39,262 nt of DNA from Erythrobacteraceae bacterium (GCA_947479055.1 CANJYE010000028.1:1-39262); one strand, 5' to 3'; positions 8,558-16,497 are shown, numbered from the stretch's first letter. Made by a program: numbers and translations. The notes: a model not told the origin generated them from the letters alone.

Positions 8558-9022
8558 TCAGGCCTCTCCTGCTTCGCATTGGTAGATCTGGTACTGGATC
8601 GCCCGGCCGGCCGCGACGCGGCCTTCGGCGATGGCGACGACGCTGTTGAGCCAGGCATAGCGCGGATCGCCGCATTCAAAGCGTGGCTGGGTGACGAAAT
8701 GGGCATCGCCAAATGCGATCTCGCCACCGGTCTTGAAAGCCTCGCCGGTTTTCTCGTTCATCACCACCCGCCCGTAATACTGGACATAGATGATCGCCCC
8801 GTCGTCGGTCTTCCAGGTGACGCGGGCATCGACATGGCCGAGCCAGCCCGGATCGACCAGCATGTTGTCGCCGCCGCCGGCCAGAATCGTGCCGTTGATG
8901 CGTTCCCCGCTGACCGTGCCGTCGCGCACGACATAGAGCTGACGGACGCCCGTATCCATCCGGCCGGTGGTGGTTACGCTTTCGACATAGGCGGTCATCG
9001 TCGCCAGCGGCGTCAATTTCAC
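8558..9022 (-). CDS. DUF3237 family protein
   Basis: A 154-residue protein with the features of DUF3237 (UPF0311). It has an N-terminal extended strand region, GERINGTILAGGGDNMLVDPG in the first third, a central VTWKTDDGAIIYVQYYGR strand pair, and a C-terminal FVTQPRFECGDPRYAWLN segment. The fold is a small beta-barrel of unknown biochemical function; such genes often sit in sphingomonad and actinobacterial aromatic or steroid degradation clusters. The start is GTG at 9022 with AAGGAAT about 9 bases upstream. It lies 46 bases after the Rieske gene and 3 bases before the acyl-CoA dehydrogenase, clearly inside the operon. A binding or isomerase role is a guess. Confidence 0.85.
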   Translation of the reverse strand: MKLTPLATMTAYVESVTTTGRMDTGVRQLYVVRDGTVSGERINGTILAGGGDNMLVDPGWLGHVDARVTWKTDDGAIIYVQYYGRVVMNEKTGEAFKTGGEIAFGDAHFVTQPRFECGDPRYAWLNSVVAIAEGRVAAGRAIQYQIYQCEAGEA

Positions 9023-9068
9023 TTCGCGAATTCCTTCATGCGGTTGGCAGGCAGAGGGCGGGAGACGC

Positions 9069-10487
9069 TCAAACCTCCCGCGAGCCGTTCATGTAGCGAT
9101 AGTATTCGTGGTAGAACTGGCGGTTGCGGACTTCGTGCTCGCCATAGTTGGAACCCCGGAATCCGCGCGATTCGACGCCCTTCTGGTACCAGGGCACGAA
9201 GTCCACATCTTCCATCACCACCGGACCAAGCGCCGCGCCGCCCATGCCTTCCAGGAACATCGGCTCCAGCACGCGCTTGCCTTCGCGATCGGCATCGGGG
9301 TGAATCGGCATGTAGCTGGGGATCACGCATTCACCCTTCATTGCGTAGACCTGCAGGCTGTAATGGGTCTTGCGCGGGTCGAGCGCATCCGGCCACCAGC
9401 GCTGGAACAGCACGCCTTCGGGGTGGGTGTTGAATGTGGCGTTGGGGAAGAAGCTGATGTTCCAGTCATCCACCAACTGATCGTCGTTGAAGCCGGAGAA
9501 ATCGAAGCCCAGCTTCGCCTGGTTCCGGCGTTTGCCTTCGATGACCGCCTTCTTCACATCCTGCCAGCGGGCGGGGAATTCATCCTCGGTGAGACCGGCG
9601 GCGGTGAGGAACAGCTTCATCTCGTCCTTCAGGCTGTCATCGCGCCCTTCGGCCCGCGCCAGATAGGATTGCGCCGGCTCCATGAAGGGAAAGATCGAAC
9701 GGCCATGGCCGTTCTCGTACTGGTCCTGCTGGACGTAATAGTCATCCATCACCGGGGTCAGCGTGACATGGTGGACCGAGGTGACGTGATAGCCTTCGAT
9801 GAAGGCTTCGAGCGAGGTCTTCCAGTTCATGTCCCAGGTCTGGCGGACATCGTAGAGGCGGATGAAATTGGGATAATCGAACGCATCAAGGCTGGCCCGG
9901 AACCGCTCGCCCAGATAGTCTTCCAACGATCCGGCATCGGGATTGAGGTTGAAGAACACCCAGCCCTTCCACACTGCGGTCCGCACCGGTTCCATGTCGA
10001 GATTGCGGCACAGCACTTCCTCGCGGAAGGTTTCGCGGCCCGGCAGATGGGCCAGCTTGCCGTCGTTGGTGTAGCTCCATGCGTGATAGGGGCAGGTGAA
10101 GCTGCGCGCCCTGCCATAATGCTCGCGCACGATGCGCGTGCCGCGATGCTGGCAGACATTGTAGAAGCCGCGCACCTCGTCGCCCTTGCCGCGCACGAAC
10201 AGCAGGCTTTCCTTCCCGAAATCGTGCTTCATGAAGCAATGTTCTTCGGGAATGTCGTTGATGTGGCCGCAGATCTGCCAGGTCTTCGAGAACAGCAGAT
10301 CCCATTCCTTCGCCAGCACCTCAGCGGAATAATATTTCTCGTTGTCGCTCAGCCGGTCGGTACCGTAATCGACATAAGGCTGCTTTTCCTGACCGCCCTT
10401 GACCCCGGGCGCCTGTTCGTAGTCCGGAGTCCAAGGTTCGATGTTGAGGCCCTTGGGTTCGCCCAAACGACCGGTAAACTTGTTCAT
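9069..10487 (-). CDS. Rieske non-heme iron oxygenase, alpha subunit
   Basis: A 472-residue ring-hydroxylating oxygenase. The Rieske [2Fe-2S] ligands are Cys112/His114 (CQHRG) and Cys132/His135 (CPYHAW). The mononuclear iron site follows NWKTSLEAFIEGYH, with His234 and His239 and probably Asp427 (VMEDVDF) as the carboxylate. It should insert oxygen into an aromatic or alicyclic substrate. The start at 10487 is chosen over 10520 because GGGAGTAG lies 8 to 9 bases upstream. It is the first gene of the six-gene minus operon and diverges from the DUF1330 gene. No beta subunit, ferredoxin or reductase gene is in the window, so it is either an alpha-only type or relies on distant electron-transfer genes. 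Confidence 0.95.
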   Translation of the reverse strand: MNKFTGRLGEPKGLNIEPWTPDYEQAPGVKGGQEKQPYVDYGTDRLSDNEKYYSAEVLAKEWDLLFSKTWQICGHINDIPEEHCFMKHDFGKESLLFVRGKGDEVRGFYNVCQHRGTRIVREHYGRARSFTCPYHAWSYTNDGKLAHLPGRETFREEVLCRNLDMEPVRTAVWKGWVFFNLNPDAGSLEDYLGERFRASLDAFDYPNFIRLYDVRQTWDMNWKTSLEAFIEGYHVTSVHHVTLTPVMDDYYVQQDQYENGHGRSIFPFMEPAQSYLARAEGRDDSLKDEMKLFLTAAGLTEDEFPARWQDVKKAVIEGKRRNQAKLGFDFSGFNDDQLVDDWNISFFPNATFNTHPEGVLFQRWWPDALDPRKTHYSLQVYAMKGECVIPSYMPIHPDADREGKRVLEPMFLEGMGGAALGPVVMEDVDFVPWYQKGVESRGFRGSNYGEHEVRNRQFYHEYYRYMNGSREV

Positions 10488-10581
10488 GCAATCTACTCCC
10501 GCGCGATAGCCTGTCTGCATTTTCGATGGTGCCTTCTAACAGGACCGCGCCCCCCCGTCTTTCAGCGCTGCGCATCCCGAT

Positions 10582-10631
10582 TGCACTGAGGGTGCACATT
10601 GCGGGAGACGGCGTTGCGCGGCAGGGCCTGC
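10582..10631. promoter_or_regulatory. Dyads in the Rieske/DUF1330 divergent promoter region
   Basis: The 193-base gap between the Rieske gene (leftward) and the DUF1330 gene (rightward) contains TGCAC (10582-10586) mirrored by GTGCA (10592-10596) inside a longer imperfect dyad bounded by CCCG and CGGG, and the short palindrome GCAGGGCCTGC (10621-10631). Such symmetry suits an operator serving both operons. No convincing -35/-10 pair is visible. Confidence 0.3.
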
Positions 10632-10680
10632 TGCGGCACAACCCGTTTGAGACCAACAGGGTCAATCGAGGAGAGATAAT

Positions 10681-10971
10681 ATGGCGGTGTTCCTGCTTGC
10701 AGCGATCGATAATATCAAACGGGATGGCTATCGCGCCTATGAAGAAGGCGGCTTTTCCAGTGTCGCCAAGTTCGGAGTCGAACCGGTGGCGGTGAGCGAT
10801 GATATCAAGGTGCTGGAAGGAACGGCTCCGGGCACCCGGATCGTGCTGATGAAGTTCAAGGACCAGGCCGCGCTGGACGCCTGGTATAATTCGCCCGAAT
10901 ATCAAGGCGTCATCCCTATCCGGCAGGCCAATTCAGACACGAAATTCCTCGTGACGTTCGAAGGACTCTGA
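10681..10971 (+). CDS. DUF1330 family small protein
   Basis: A 96-residue protein with the dimeric alpha+beta-barrel pattern of DUF1330. It has an N-terminal strand (AVFLLAAIDNI), an AYEEGGFSSVAKFG helix, the strand IKVLEGTAPGTRIVLMKF, a DQAALDAWYNSPEYQGVIPIR helix and a final FLVTFEGL strand. The D-x-x-x-x-x-W-Y-x-S-x-E-Y motif is the family hallmark. Function is not established; these proteins resemble EthD/dabb proteins that bind or cyclise small hydrophobic molecules. GAGGAGAG lies just upstream. It is the first gene opposite the Rieske operon, followed 49 bases later by the tandem-EthD gene. Confidence 0.85.
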   Translation: MAVFLLAAIDNIKRDGYRAYEEGGFSSVAKFGVEPVAVSDDIKVLEGTAPGTRIVLMKFKDQAALDAWYNSPEYQGVIPIRQANSDTKFLVTFEGL

Positions 10972-10980
10972 TAACCCCTG

Positions 10981-11004
10981 CGGCAAGCCCGCAAAGGGCT
11001 GCCG
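10981..11004 (+). other. Intercistronic hairpin between DUF1330 and EthD genes
   Basis: The transcript can fold CGGCAAGCCC (10981-10990) onto GGGCTGCCG (10996-11004): nine base pairs with one bulged A and a GCAAA loop. It sits directly before the GGAAAGGAGAG ribosome site of the next gene. There is no T-tract, so it is not an intrinsic terminator; an mRNA-stability or translational role is possible. Confidence 0.4.
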
Positions 11005-11020
11005 GGAAAGGAGAGCGCAA

Positions 11021-11797
11021 ATGATCAAGCAGACCGCACTGCTCAAGACCAAGCAGGGAATGGATTACGATGCCTTCGTCAAACGCTACGAGGAAGGCCA
11101 CGTCCCGCTGATCAACGAGGTGGTGCCGTTCCACTGCGATTACCGGCGCAATTTCATCATTCCCGGCAGTCTGGTGGAGCTGGACCATATCCCCGATCCG
11201 CCGCCGCCGCCGCAATTCGATGTCATCACCCAGATCTGGTATGAGGACCAGTCCAAGCTCGACGGGCTGCTCGAAGCGCTGGGCAGCACCGATGCCGGCG
11301 AAAAGGTCGCCCGCGACGAGGAAGACCTGTTCGACCGCAGCAAGATGGTGATGTTCGAGACGGAAGCCTACGAGACCCCGCAGGACCAGCTCCAGCCGCG
11401 CCCCGAAGGGTTCGAAGGTCCGCCGCCGATCAAGCAGGTTGCCCTGCTGCGCGCCAAGCCGGGAATGAGCCGCGAGGATTTCATCGCCTATTACGAAAAC
11501 AACCACGCCCCGCTGGCGATGCGGCTGCTGACCAAGAACGGCAAGCCGATCTTCGCGCGTTATATCCGCAACTTCCCGGTGCCGACCGGCAATTTCAACA
11601 TGGCCCATGTCGATGCGCCCCCGCCCGAAGTCGATTTCGACGTGATGAGCGAGTTCTGGTACTGGTGCGAGGACGATTTCAACGAATTGATCCGCCAGTG
11701 TGCCATCCCGGAAATCGGCGCGGCGATCGCGGCGGACGAGGAAAACTTCTTCGACCGCAGCAAGGTGACGATCTTCATGGTCGATGAGCGGGGCTGA
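11021..11797 (+). CDS. Tandem EthD-domain protein
   Basis: A 258-residue protein built from two EthD-type alpha+beta-barrel repeats. Repeat 1 (about 1-120) starts IKQTALLKTKQGMDYDAFVKRYEEGHVPL and repeat 2 (about 138-258) starts IKQVALLRAKPGMSREDFIAYYENNHAPL; each ends in a near-identical DEEDLFDRSKM/DEENFFDRSKV block. A proline run (PDPPPPP) precedes the core of repeat 1, mirrored by APPPEVDFDV in repeat 2. One chain therefore can form the barrel that single EthD proteins form as a dimer. EthD proteins accompany P450 and Rieske systems without a fixed reaction. AAGGAGAG precedes the ATG. The stop is one base from that of the convergent TetR gene. Confidence 0.85.
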   Translation: MIKQTALLKTKQGMDYDAFVKRYEEGHVPLINEVVPFHCDYRRNFIIPGSLVELDHIPDPPPPPQFDVITQIWYEDQSKLDGLLEALGSTDAGEKVARDEEDLFDRSKMVMFETEAYETPQDQLQPRPEGFEGPPPIKQVALLRAKPGMSREDFIAYYENNHAPLAMRLLTKNGKPIFARYIRNFPVPTGNFNMAHVDAPPPEVDFDVMSEFWYWCEDDFNELIRQCAIPEIGAAIAADEENFFDRSKVTIFMVDERG

Positions 11798-11798
11798 T

Positions 11799-12548
11799 TT
11801 AGAGAGAACTGCCCCACCAGCGCATCGTCCGCTCCAGCCGGGCCGCTTCTTCGCCTTTCAGAGCCCCGGCCAGCATCAGGCCGGGGCCGTTGAGCAGTTC
11901 GCGCCCGAATTCGTTGGTATCATATTGTTCGATCACCCATTGGCAGATGGTCGAATTGGCCGAGACGTTCAATTGCCGGGCGAGGCACTTCAGATCGACA
12001 CCGGCACGGACCATTCCAAGCTCGTCCAGCCGGGTCAGGTCTTCGAGGAACACGGCATTCCCGGCAGCGTAGAACGGCTGCCTCAGCGGTGCCCCTTCAT
12101 AGACGGTGAAATGGGCCGCGCTGCGCACATAGTCGCGATGGACGAAGGCGGAACTCCAGAACATCGCCAGCATCGTGAAGGTCGAATTGAAATCGCTGTC
12201 CCCGGCCAGCTTGCGGCCATCGGCGGCGATTGCATAGACCCACTGGGCAGCCGAGGCGTGCAACATCTGCTCGCGGTTGCCGATCAGATTGTAGATCGTC
12301 TGGATCGAAACGCCGCAATCCTCCGCCAGCGATTGCAGCTTCACCTTGTCGAACGCATGCTGCGACATCAGCAGCCGCGCGGTGGCGAGGATCTTCGATC
12401 GACGCTGGACCGAACTGGCCCAGCGCACCTGCTTTTCGTTGCGCGAACGATCGAGATAGTACGTAAGGTCGGTGAAGGGATCGGGCACGCGCCGAAGCAC
12501 CCAGTGCGGCCAGGAATCCGGTTCGTGCGCGGTGTTCTCGCTGGCCAT
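11799..12548 (-). CDS. TetR-family transcriptional regulator (1)
   Basis: A 249-residue regulator with an unusually long N-terminal stretch of about 50 residues before the TetR helix-turn-helix. The HTH runs through KILATARLLMSQHAFDKV and LAEDCGVSIQTIYNLIGNRE (about 52-95). The C-terminal ligand domain includes FWSSAFVHRDYVRSAAHF and the tail EEAARLERTMRWWGSSL. The start at 12548 has GGAGAA about 10 bases upstream; an upstream in-frame start at 12617 has no such site. It diverges from the seven-helix membrane protein gene and converges on the EthD gene. A dyad at 12626-12653 in the shared promoter region is a candidate operator. Confidence 0.9.
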   Translation of the reverse strand: MASENTAHEPDSWPHWVLRRVPDPFTDLTYYLDRSRNEKQVRWASSVQRRSKILATARLLMSQHAFDKVKLQSLAEDCGVSIQTIYNLIGNREQMLHASAAQWVYAIAADGRKLAGDSDFNSTFTMLAMFWSSAFVHRDYVRSAAHFTVYEGAPLRQPFYAAGNAVFLEDLTRLDELGMVRAGVDLKCLARQLNVSANSTICQWVIEQYDTNEFGRELLNGPGLMLAGALKGEEAARLERTMRWWGSSL

Positions 12549-12625
12549 CCTGGCACTTCTCCGGAACCGCAGTACCCCACTCGCACTGCTTACTGAAGAC
12601 ACATGGGGCGGCTGCAACTATAGAA

Positions 12626-12653
12626 GCAATGACCCTGCCATTACAATCATTGC
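12626..12653. promoter_or_regulatory. Inverted repeat, candidate TetR operator
   Basis: GCAATGA (12626-12632) is mirrored exactly by TCATTGC (12647-12653) with a 14-base spacer; the arm centres are 21 bp apart, two helical turns. It lies in the 208-base gap between the TetR gene and the divergent membrane-protein gene, a usual place for an autoregulatory operator. Confidence 0.4.
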
Positions 12654-12756
12654 CGTTTCCCATGCCCGCAGCGCTTGATAATCTGCCGCCAGGACTTGAA
12701 CCCGGGGCCGCGAAACTTGGCCGGCCCGGGAAGAAAGCCGGGGGAGGTGCTGGAAT

Positions 12757-13449
12757 ATGTACGATCCGCATGTTGTATTGCAGGCGCTGGATGCCAACAA
12801 GTTCGGGGTCATCCTGTTCTGTGGCCTGTCCATGATATTCAATTATATCTGGTTTGCACTGGCAGCGATCAAGGGGTTCCGGGACAAGGTCTATCCCGTC
12901 CCGCTGTTCACCACGCTGCTGTGGCTGTGCGGGGACGGCACCGGCGTGCTGCGCTACGACATGTATTTCAATGTCTATGGTCACTGGTATCTGGAGCTGT
13001 TCTGGGCGGCGCTGGTCCTGACAGTGTCGTTCGAGACGCTGTATCTCTACATGACCTTCAAGTTCGGCAAGCAGGAGCTTTGCCCCGATGCCAGCAACGG
13101 CGCTTTCCGCCTCGGGCTGGTCGCCGCCGCCGTGGTCTTCGCCTATGCCTGGATGCAGGTGCTCCAGGCACTGCCGGACGATCTCAATATCGTTTATTTC
13201 AACTTCGCCAATCTTGCCGGGCCGGTCGCATGGGCGGCGATGATCGCAAGACGCAGATCAATCGCGGGAACCTCCAGCGCGATCTGGATTCACTACACGC
13301 TCATGCTGTCGTGTTTCTACTATGCGCAGGCGAGCTATTTCGGGCCGGAGTTTCGCACGCCGTTCATGCTGGCCTATTTCGCGGTCAACATCGCCTGCTC
13401 GGCTGCGCTCGCCATCTACGTCCGCAAGCAGGAACGGCTGGCCGCCTGA
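12757..13449 (+). CDS. Seven-helix membrane protein, PaxB/Pyr4-like topology
   Basis: A 230-residue integral membrane protein with seven predicted helices (about 17-37, 47-62, 78-100, 118-138, 145-165, 178-195, 203-223). Conserved-looking features are NYIWF and the GFRDKVYPVPL loop after helix 1, CGDGTG in helix 2 (Asp60), RYDMYFNVYGHWYLELFW, and SFETLYLYMTFKFGKQEL (Glu93). The length, the N-Y ... RD-x-x-Y-x-x-PL loop and the K-F-G end of helix 3 recall transmembrane terpene cyclases of the PaxB/Pyr4/DmtA1 type. The catalytic Glu and Asp of Pyr4 are not clearly conserved, so this is fold-level inference only. GGGAGG precedes the ATG. It diverges from TetR 1 and is followed by a three-helix protein. 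Confidence 0.7.
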   Translation: MYDPHVVLQALDANKFGVILFCGLSMIFNYIWFALAAIKGFRDKVYPVPLFTTLLWLCGDGTGVLRYDMYFNVYGHWYLELFWAALVLTVSFETLYLYMTFKFGKQELCPDASNGAFRLGLVAAAVVFAYAWMQVLQALPDDLNIVYFNFANLAGPVAWAAMIARRRSIAGTSSAIWIHYTLMLSCFYYAQASYFGPEFRTPFMLAYFAVNIACSAALAIYVRKQERLAA

Positions 13450-13483
13450 CCCGCAACCGCACTGCAACCACTCGGAGAGCTCC

Positions 13484-13855
13484 ATGTCGGATAATGACAA
13501 TTCATCCCCCCTCGGCGCCGGCTGGCGGCTGGTGCTGTGGGTGGCGTTTATCGTGTTCGTGATCCTGCAGGGCATGGTCCTGCTGGGGGATGACGGCATT
13601 CTGGCCCGCCACGGTTTCATCGGCGGATTTACCGCCTTCAACGAGATCATGCTGTCCGATCCGATCACGGTTGCCGGGCTGATCGACCTGACGGCGCTGA
13701 TGATCTGCTTCGGGGTCGTCGTCGCCAATGGCGTGCCGCGCGGCCAATGGCCCTGGCTGGTGCTCGGCCTCGTCATCCTGCCGATCTATCCGGGGCTGAC
13801 CGCGCTGGGCTTCCTGCTGCTGTTCTGGCGGCGGTTCGGCCAGTTCCGGCCCTGA
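13484..13855 (+). CDS. Small three-helix membrane protein
   Basis: A 123-residue protein with three hydrophobic helices: WRLVLWVAFIVFVILQGMVL (about 15-34), a central one around VAGLIDLTALMICFGVVVA (about 62-82), and WPWLVLGLVILPIYPGLTAL extended to the C-terminus (about 88-115). I do not recognise a family. GGAG lies 7 to 8 bases before the ATG at 13484. It is 34 bases downstream of the seven-helix protein, so they are probably co-transcribed and may form a membrane complex. Its stop is 4 bases from the stop of the convergent CoA ligase. Confidence 0.75.
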   Translation: MSDNDNSSPLGAGWRLVLWVAFIVFVILQGMVLLGDDGILARHGFIGGFTAFNEIMLSDPITVAGLIDLTALMICFGVVVANGVPRGQWPWLVLGLVILPIYPGLTALGFLLLFWRRFGQFRP

Positions 13856-13859
13856 TCGT

Positions 13860-15482
13860 CTAAGCCGCTGGCCTTCGCTGCTTGCGCACCGTGATGCCAT
13901 GGGCCTCGCGGTCCCAGGTGGCGGTGGTCACGCCTTCGTCGCGCAGCTGGTACTTGAGCACGCGACCAGTGGGATTCTTGGGCAGCTCGGCGCGGAACTC
14001 GAAGTAGCGCGGCACCGCGAAGTGCGGCAGCTGCCCGATGGCCCATTCGCACAGCTCGCGCGGGTCGGGGTCGGCATCGTCTTTCGGCACGATGGTGATC
14101 TTGATCTCATCCTCGCCCGATTGCTGGCCGACGGCGTGGACCGCGCTTTCCCGGATGGCGGGATGGGCCTGGAACGCCCGCTCGATCTCGAAGCTGGAGA
14201 CATTCTCGCCCCGGCAGCGCAGATAGTCCTTCTTGCGATCGACGAAGAACAGACAGCCCTGCTCCATCCGGCCGAGATCGCCGGTGTGCATCCACAGATT
14301 GCGCCAGGCCTTGACCGTTTCTTCCGGGCGGTTCCAGTAACCGTCGAACATCACCCCCGGACGGCGCGGGCGCACCGCGATTTCGCCGACTTCCCCTTCG
14401 GGCAGGACATTGCCGCTGTCGTCGAGGATCGCCAGTACGAAAGCGTCGGTCGGCCTTCCGGCGCTGCCGGGCAGCGGTTCGGGATCGCCAAAGGTCAATG
14501 ACGACATGCGGTTGGCCTCGGTCTGGCCATAGGCGTAGGGCATGCAATAGCCCACGCCGAAGCGCTGCTCCCAGATCGCCTTGATGTCGGGCGGGATCGG
14601 CACGCCGATGATCGCCTTGAGCTGGCCATGGCAGCGCTTCATCGCCGGTGTATCGGGCGCATTGGCAACCAGGCCGAAGATCGTGGCCATCAGCAACGCG
14701 TGCGAGGCACCCGAAGCCTCGATATGGTCCCAGAACTGGCTGACCGAAAAAAACGGCCACAGCGCCGCACCATGGCCGTCCAGCATCGCCGCCAGCACAT
14801 GGGTGATCCCGGCGGTGTGGAACATCGGCAGGCAGGTCCAGCCGATCTCGCCGCGCGCCTGCGGCAGGGCCTGGCGGTGCTGCCGCCCCTGGTTGCAGAG
14901 ATAGGCATGGCTGACCATGCAGCCCTTGGACGGACCGGTGGTGCCGGAAGTGTAGATCAGGCAGGCTAGGTCTTGTGGCGTCACATCGATCGGGATCGGC
15001 GCTTCGTCGGTTCCACGATGCGCATCGAGCGGCTCGACCGGGACGGCGCAGGCCGGATATGGCCCGGCCCCACGGCTGAGCACCAGTCGCAAGGCCGGTA
15101 GGTCGGCGGCAATATCGACGATGCGCGCAAGATAGTCCTCGTCGCAAATGGCGAGGCAGGCCCCGGCGTCGGCAATCTGGTGGCGCAGGAAATCGCCCCG
15201 GTAGGCGGTGTTGATCGGCACCCAGATCGCGCCGATCCGGTTGATCGCCAGCCACAGCGGCACCACATCGACATTGGTTTCGGTCAGCGTGACGACCCGA
15301 TCGCCCTTGACCACGCCCAGCGCGGCCAGTTCATGGGCCAGCCGCGTAGCCGCGCGATCAACCTCGGCATAGCTGAAACGCTCGCCCGCGATGTTGAGGA
15401 ACAGATCGTCCGGGAAGGCGGCGACTGCCCGCGCAAAGGCGTGAACGACCGTTTCCTTTTCCGCACCCTCGTACAATTCCAT
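13860..15482 (-). CDS. AMP-dependent acyl-CoA ligase (ANL family)
   Basis: A 540-residue adenylate-forming enzyme that activates a carboxylic acid with ATP and CoA. The P-loop-like A3 motif is YTSGTTGPSKG (177-187). Further motifs are YAYGQTEANRM, HTGDLGRMEQG and the hinge DRKKDYLRCRGENVSSFEIE. The C-terminal A10 region reads PKNPTGRVLKYQLRD: the usual catalytic Lys after TG is Arg, a variation also seen in CaiC-like ligases. The start at 15482 follows AGGAGGAA; the frame extends to 15557 but without a ribosome site. It is the last of three minus-strand genes (SDR, quinone oxidoreductase, ligase). It probably activates the acid consumed by the acyl-CoA dehydrogenases elsewhere in the window. 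Confidence 0.92.
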   Translation of the reverse strand: MELYEGAEKETVVHAFARAVAAFPDDLFLNIAGERFSYAEVDRAATRLAHELAALGVVKGDRVVTLTETNVDVVPLWLAINRIGAIWVPINTAYRGDFLRHQIADAGACLAICDEDYLARIVDIAADLPALRLVLSRGAGPYPACAVPVEPLDAHRGTDEAPIPIDVTPQDLACLIYTSGTTGPSKGCMVSHAYLCNQGRQHRQALPQARGEIGWTCLPMFHTAGITHVLAAMLDGHGAALWPFFSVSQFWDHIEASGASHALLMATIFGLVANAPDTPAMKRCHGQLKAIIGVPIPPDIKAIWEQRFGVGYCMPYAYGQTEANRMSSLTFGDPEPLPGSAGRPTDAFVLAILDDSGNVLPEGEVGEIAVRPRRPGVMFDGYWNRPEETVKAWRNLWMHTGDLGRMEQGCLFFVDRKKDYLRCRGENVSSFEIERAFQAHPAIRESAVHAVGQQSGEDEIKITIVPKDDADPDPRELCEWAIGQLPHFAVPRYFEFRAELPKNPTGRVLKYQLRDEGVTTATWDREAHGITVRKQRRPAA

Positions 15483-15501
15483 CCGTTCCTCCTGAAACAT
15501 T

Positions 15502-16485
15502 CTAAGCCAGGTCTGCCACCTTGAGCACCAGCTTGCCGCTGACATGCGAAGTTTCACTCAGCCGGTGCGCCTCGGCCGCATCGGCCAGCGCGAATTCGGT
15601 GATCGGCGGCGGTTGCAGCGTGCCGTTGCGGAAGCCTTCGACCGCGCCCCGCAGATGATCGCTTTGCCGCTCGAAGGCGGAAAGATTGAGGATCAGTTCA
15701 ACCCCCAGTTCCGCGCACAATGCCGCGTCATAGCCCTGGATATCGCGAATGCCGGTGTAGATGCACACGATCCGCCCGCCGCGCCCGACGCACCGCGCGC
15801 TGTCTGCGGGCAAGCTGTCGAGCCCGATGCAATCGACGATCAGGTCTGCGCCGTCCGGGCTCCACGCCTTCAGTGCCGCCATTACGTCCTGCGCGTTGTA
15901 ATCGATCGTGCATTCCGCCCCGGCGCCATGCACCAGCGCATTGTTGCGCGGGCTGCAGGTGGTGGCGACCGCCGCGCCGCGCGCGCTGGCCAGCTGGATC
16001 GCGAACAGCCCGACGCTGCCCGCACCGCCGTTGACGAAGACCCGGTCGCCTGCCTTCACCTGCCCCAGATCGACAACCGCGCCATAGGCCGTCGCCCCGC
16101 CCACAGGGATCGTCGCTCCGTCACGGAAGCTGACCGTGTCCGGCAGTTTTTGTACCCGGATGGCGCGGCAGCAGACATATTCGGCATAGCTGCCATGCGC
16201 GCCGAACAGCTGGTCGGACAGGGTGGTGACGCGGTCTCCGGGCGCGAGATCGGTAACGCCGGGGCCGACTTGGTCGATCACCCCGGCGGCATCGAAGCCC
16301 GTCACCACCGGGAAAGGGAACTCCCACTTGCCCAGCTTACCTGCGCGGATCTTGCAGTCGGCGGGATTGACCCCGGCATAAGCCACGCGGATCAGTACCT
16401 CGCCTTCGCCGGGAGAAGCGGTCGGGATTTCGCGCAGTTCCAATTCTTCCGGGCCGCCGAAGCGGTCGATTACCATGGCTTTCAT
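15502..16485 (-). CDS. MDR-family quinone oxidoreductase (zeta-crystallin type)
   Basis: A 327-residue medium-chain reductase without zinc ligands. The N-terminal GroES-like domain includes AYAGVNPADCKIRAGKLG and GFDAAGVIDQVGPGV. The Rossmann domain has VFVNGGAGSVGLFAIQLA (NADPH binding), and the C-terminus ends in SGKLVLKV, typical of quinone oxidoreductase/enoyl reductase-like enzymes. It should reduce a quinone or an activated C=C bond with NADPH. GGGAGAG precedes the ATG at 16485. It lies 12 bases after the SDR gene and 19 before the CoA ligase gene, forming a three-gene operon. Confidence 0.9.
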   Translation of the reverse strand: MKAMVIDRFGGPEELELREIPTASPGEGEVLIRVAYAGVNPADCKIRAGKLGKWEFPFPVVTGFDAAGVIDQVGPGVTDLAPGDRVTTLSDQLFGAHGSYAEYVCCRAIRVQKLPDTVSFRDGATIPVGGATAYGAVVDLGQVKAGDRVFVNGGAGSVGLFAIQLASARGAAVATTCSPRNNALVHGAGAECTIDYNAQDVMAALKAWSPDGADLIVDCIGLDSLPADSARCVGRGGRIVCIYTGIRDIQGYDAALCAELGVELILNLSAFERQSDHLRGAVEGFRNGTLQPPPITEFALADAAEAHRLSETSHVSGKLVLKVADLA

Positions 16486-16497
16486 CTCGCTCTCCCT

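Noticed and set aside
9108..10589. A 493-residue plus-strand frame opposite the Rieske gene
   Set aside because: The minus-strand frame has complete Rieske and iron-site motifs; this one has none.
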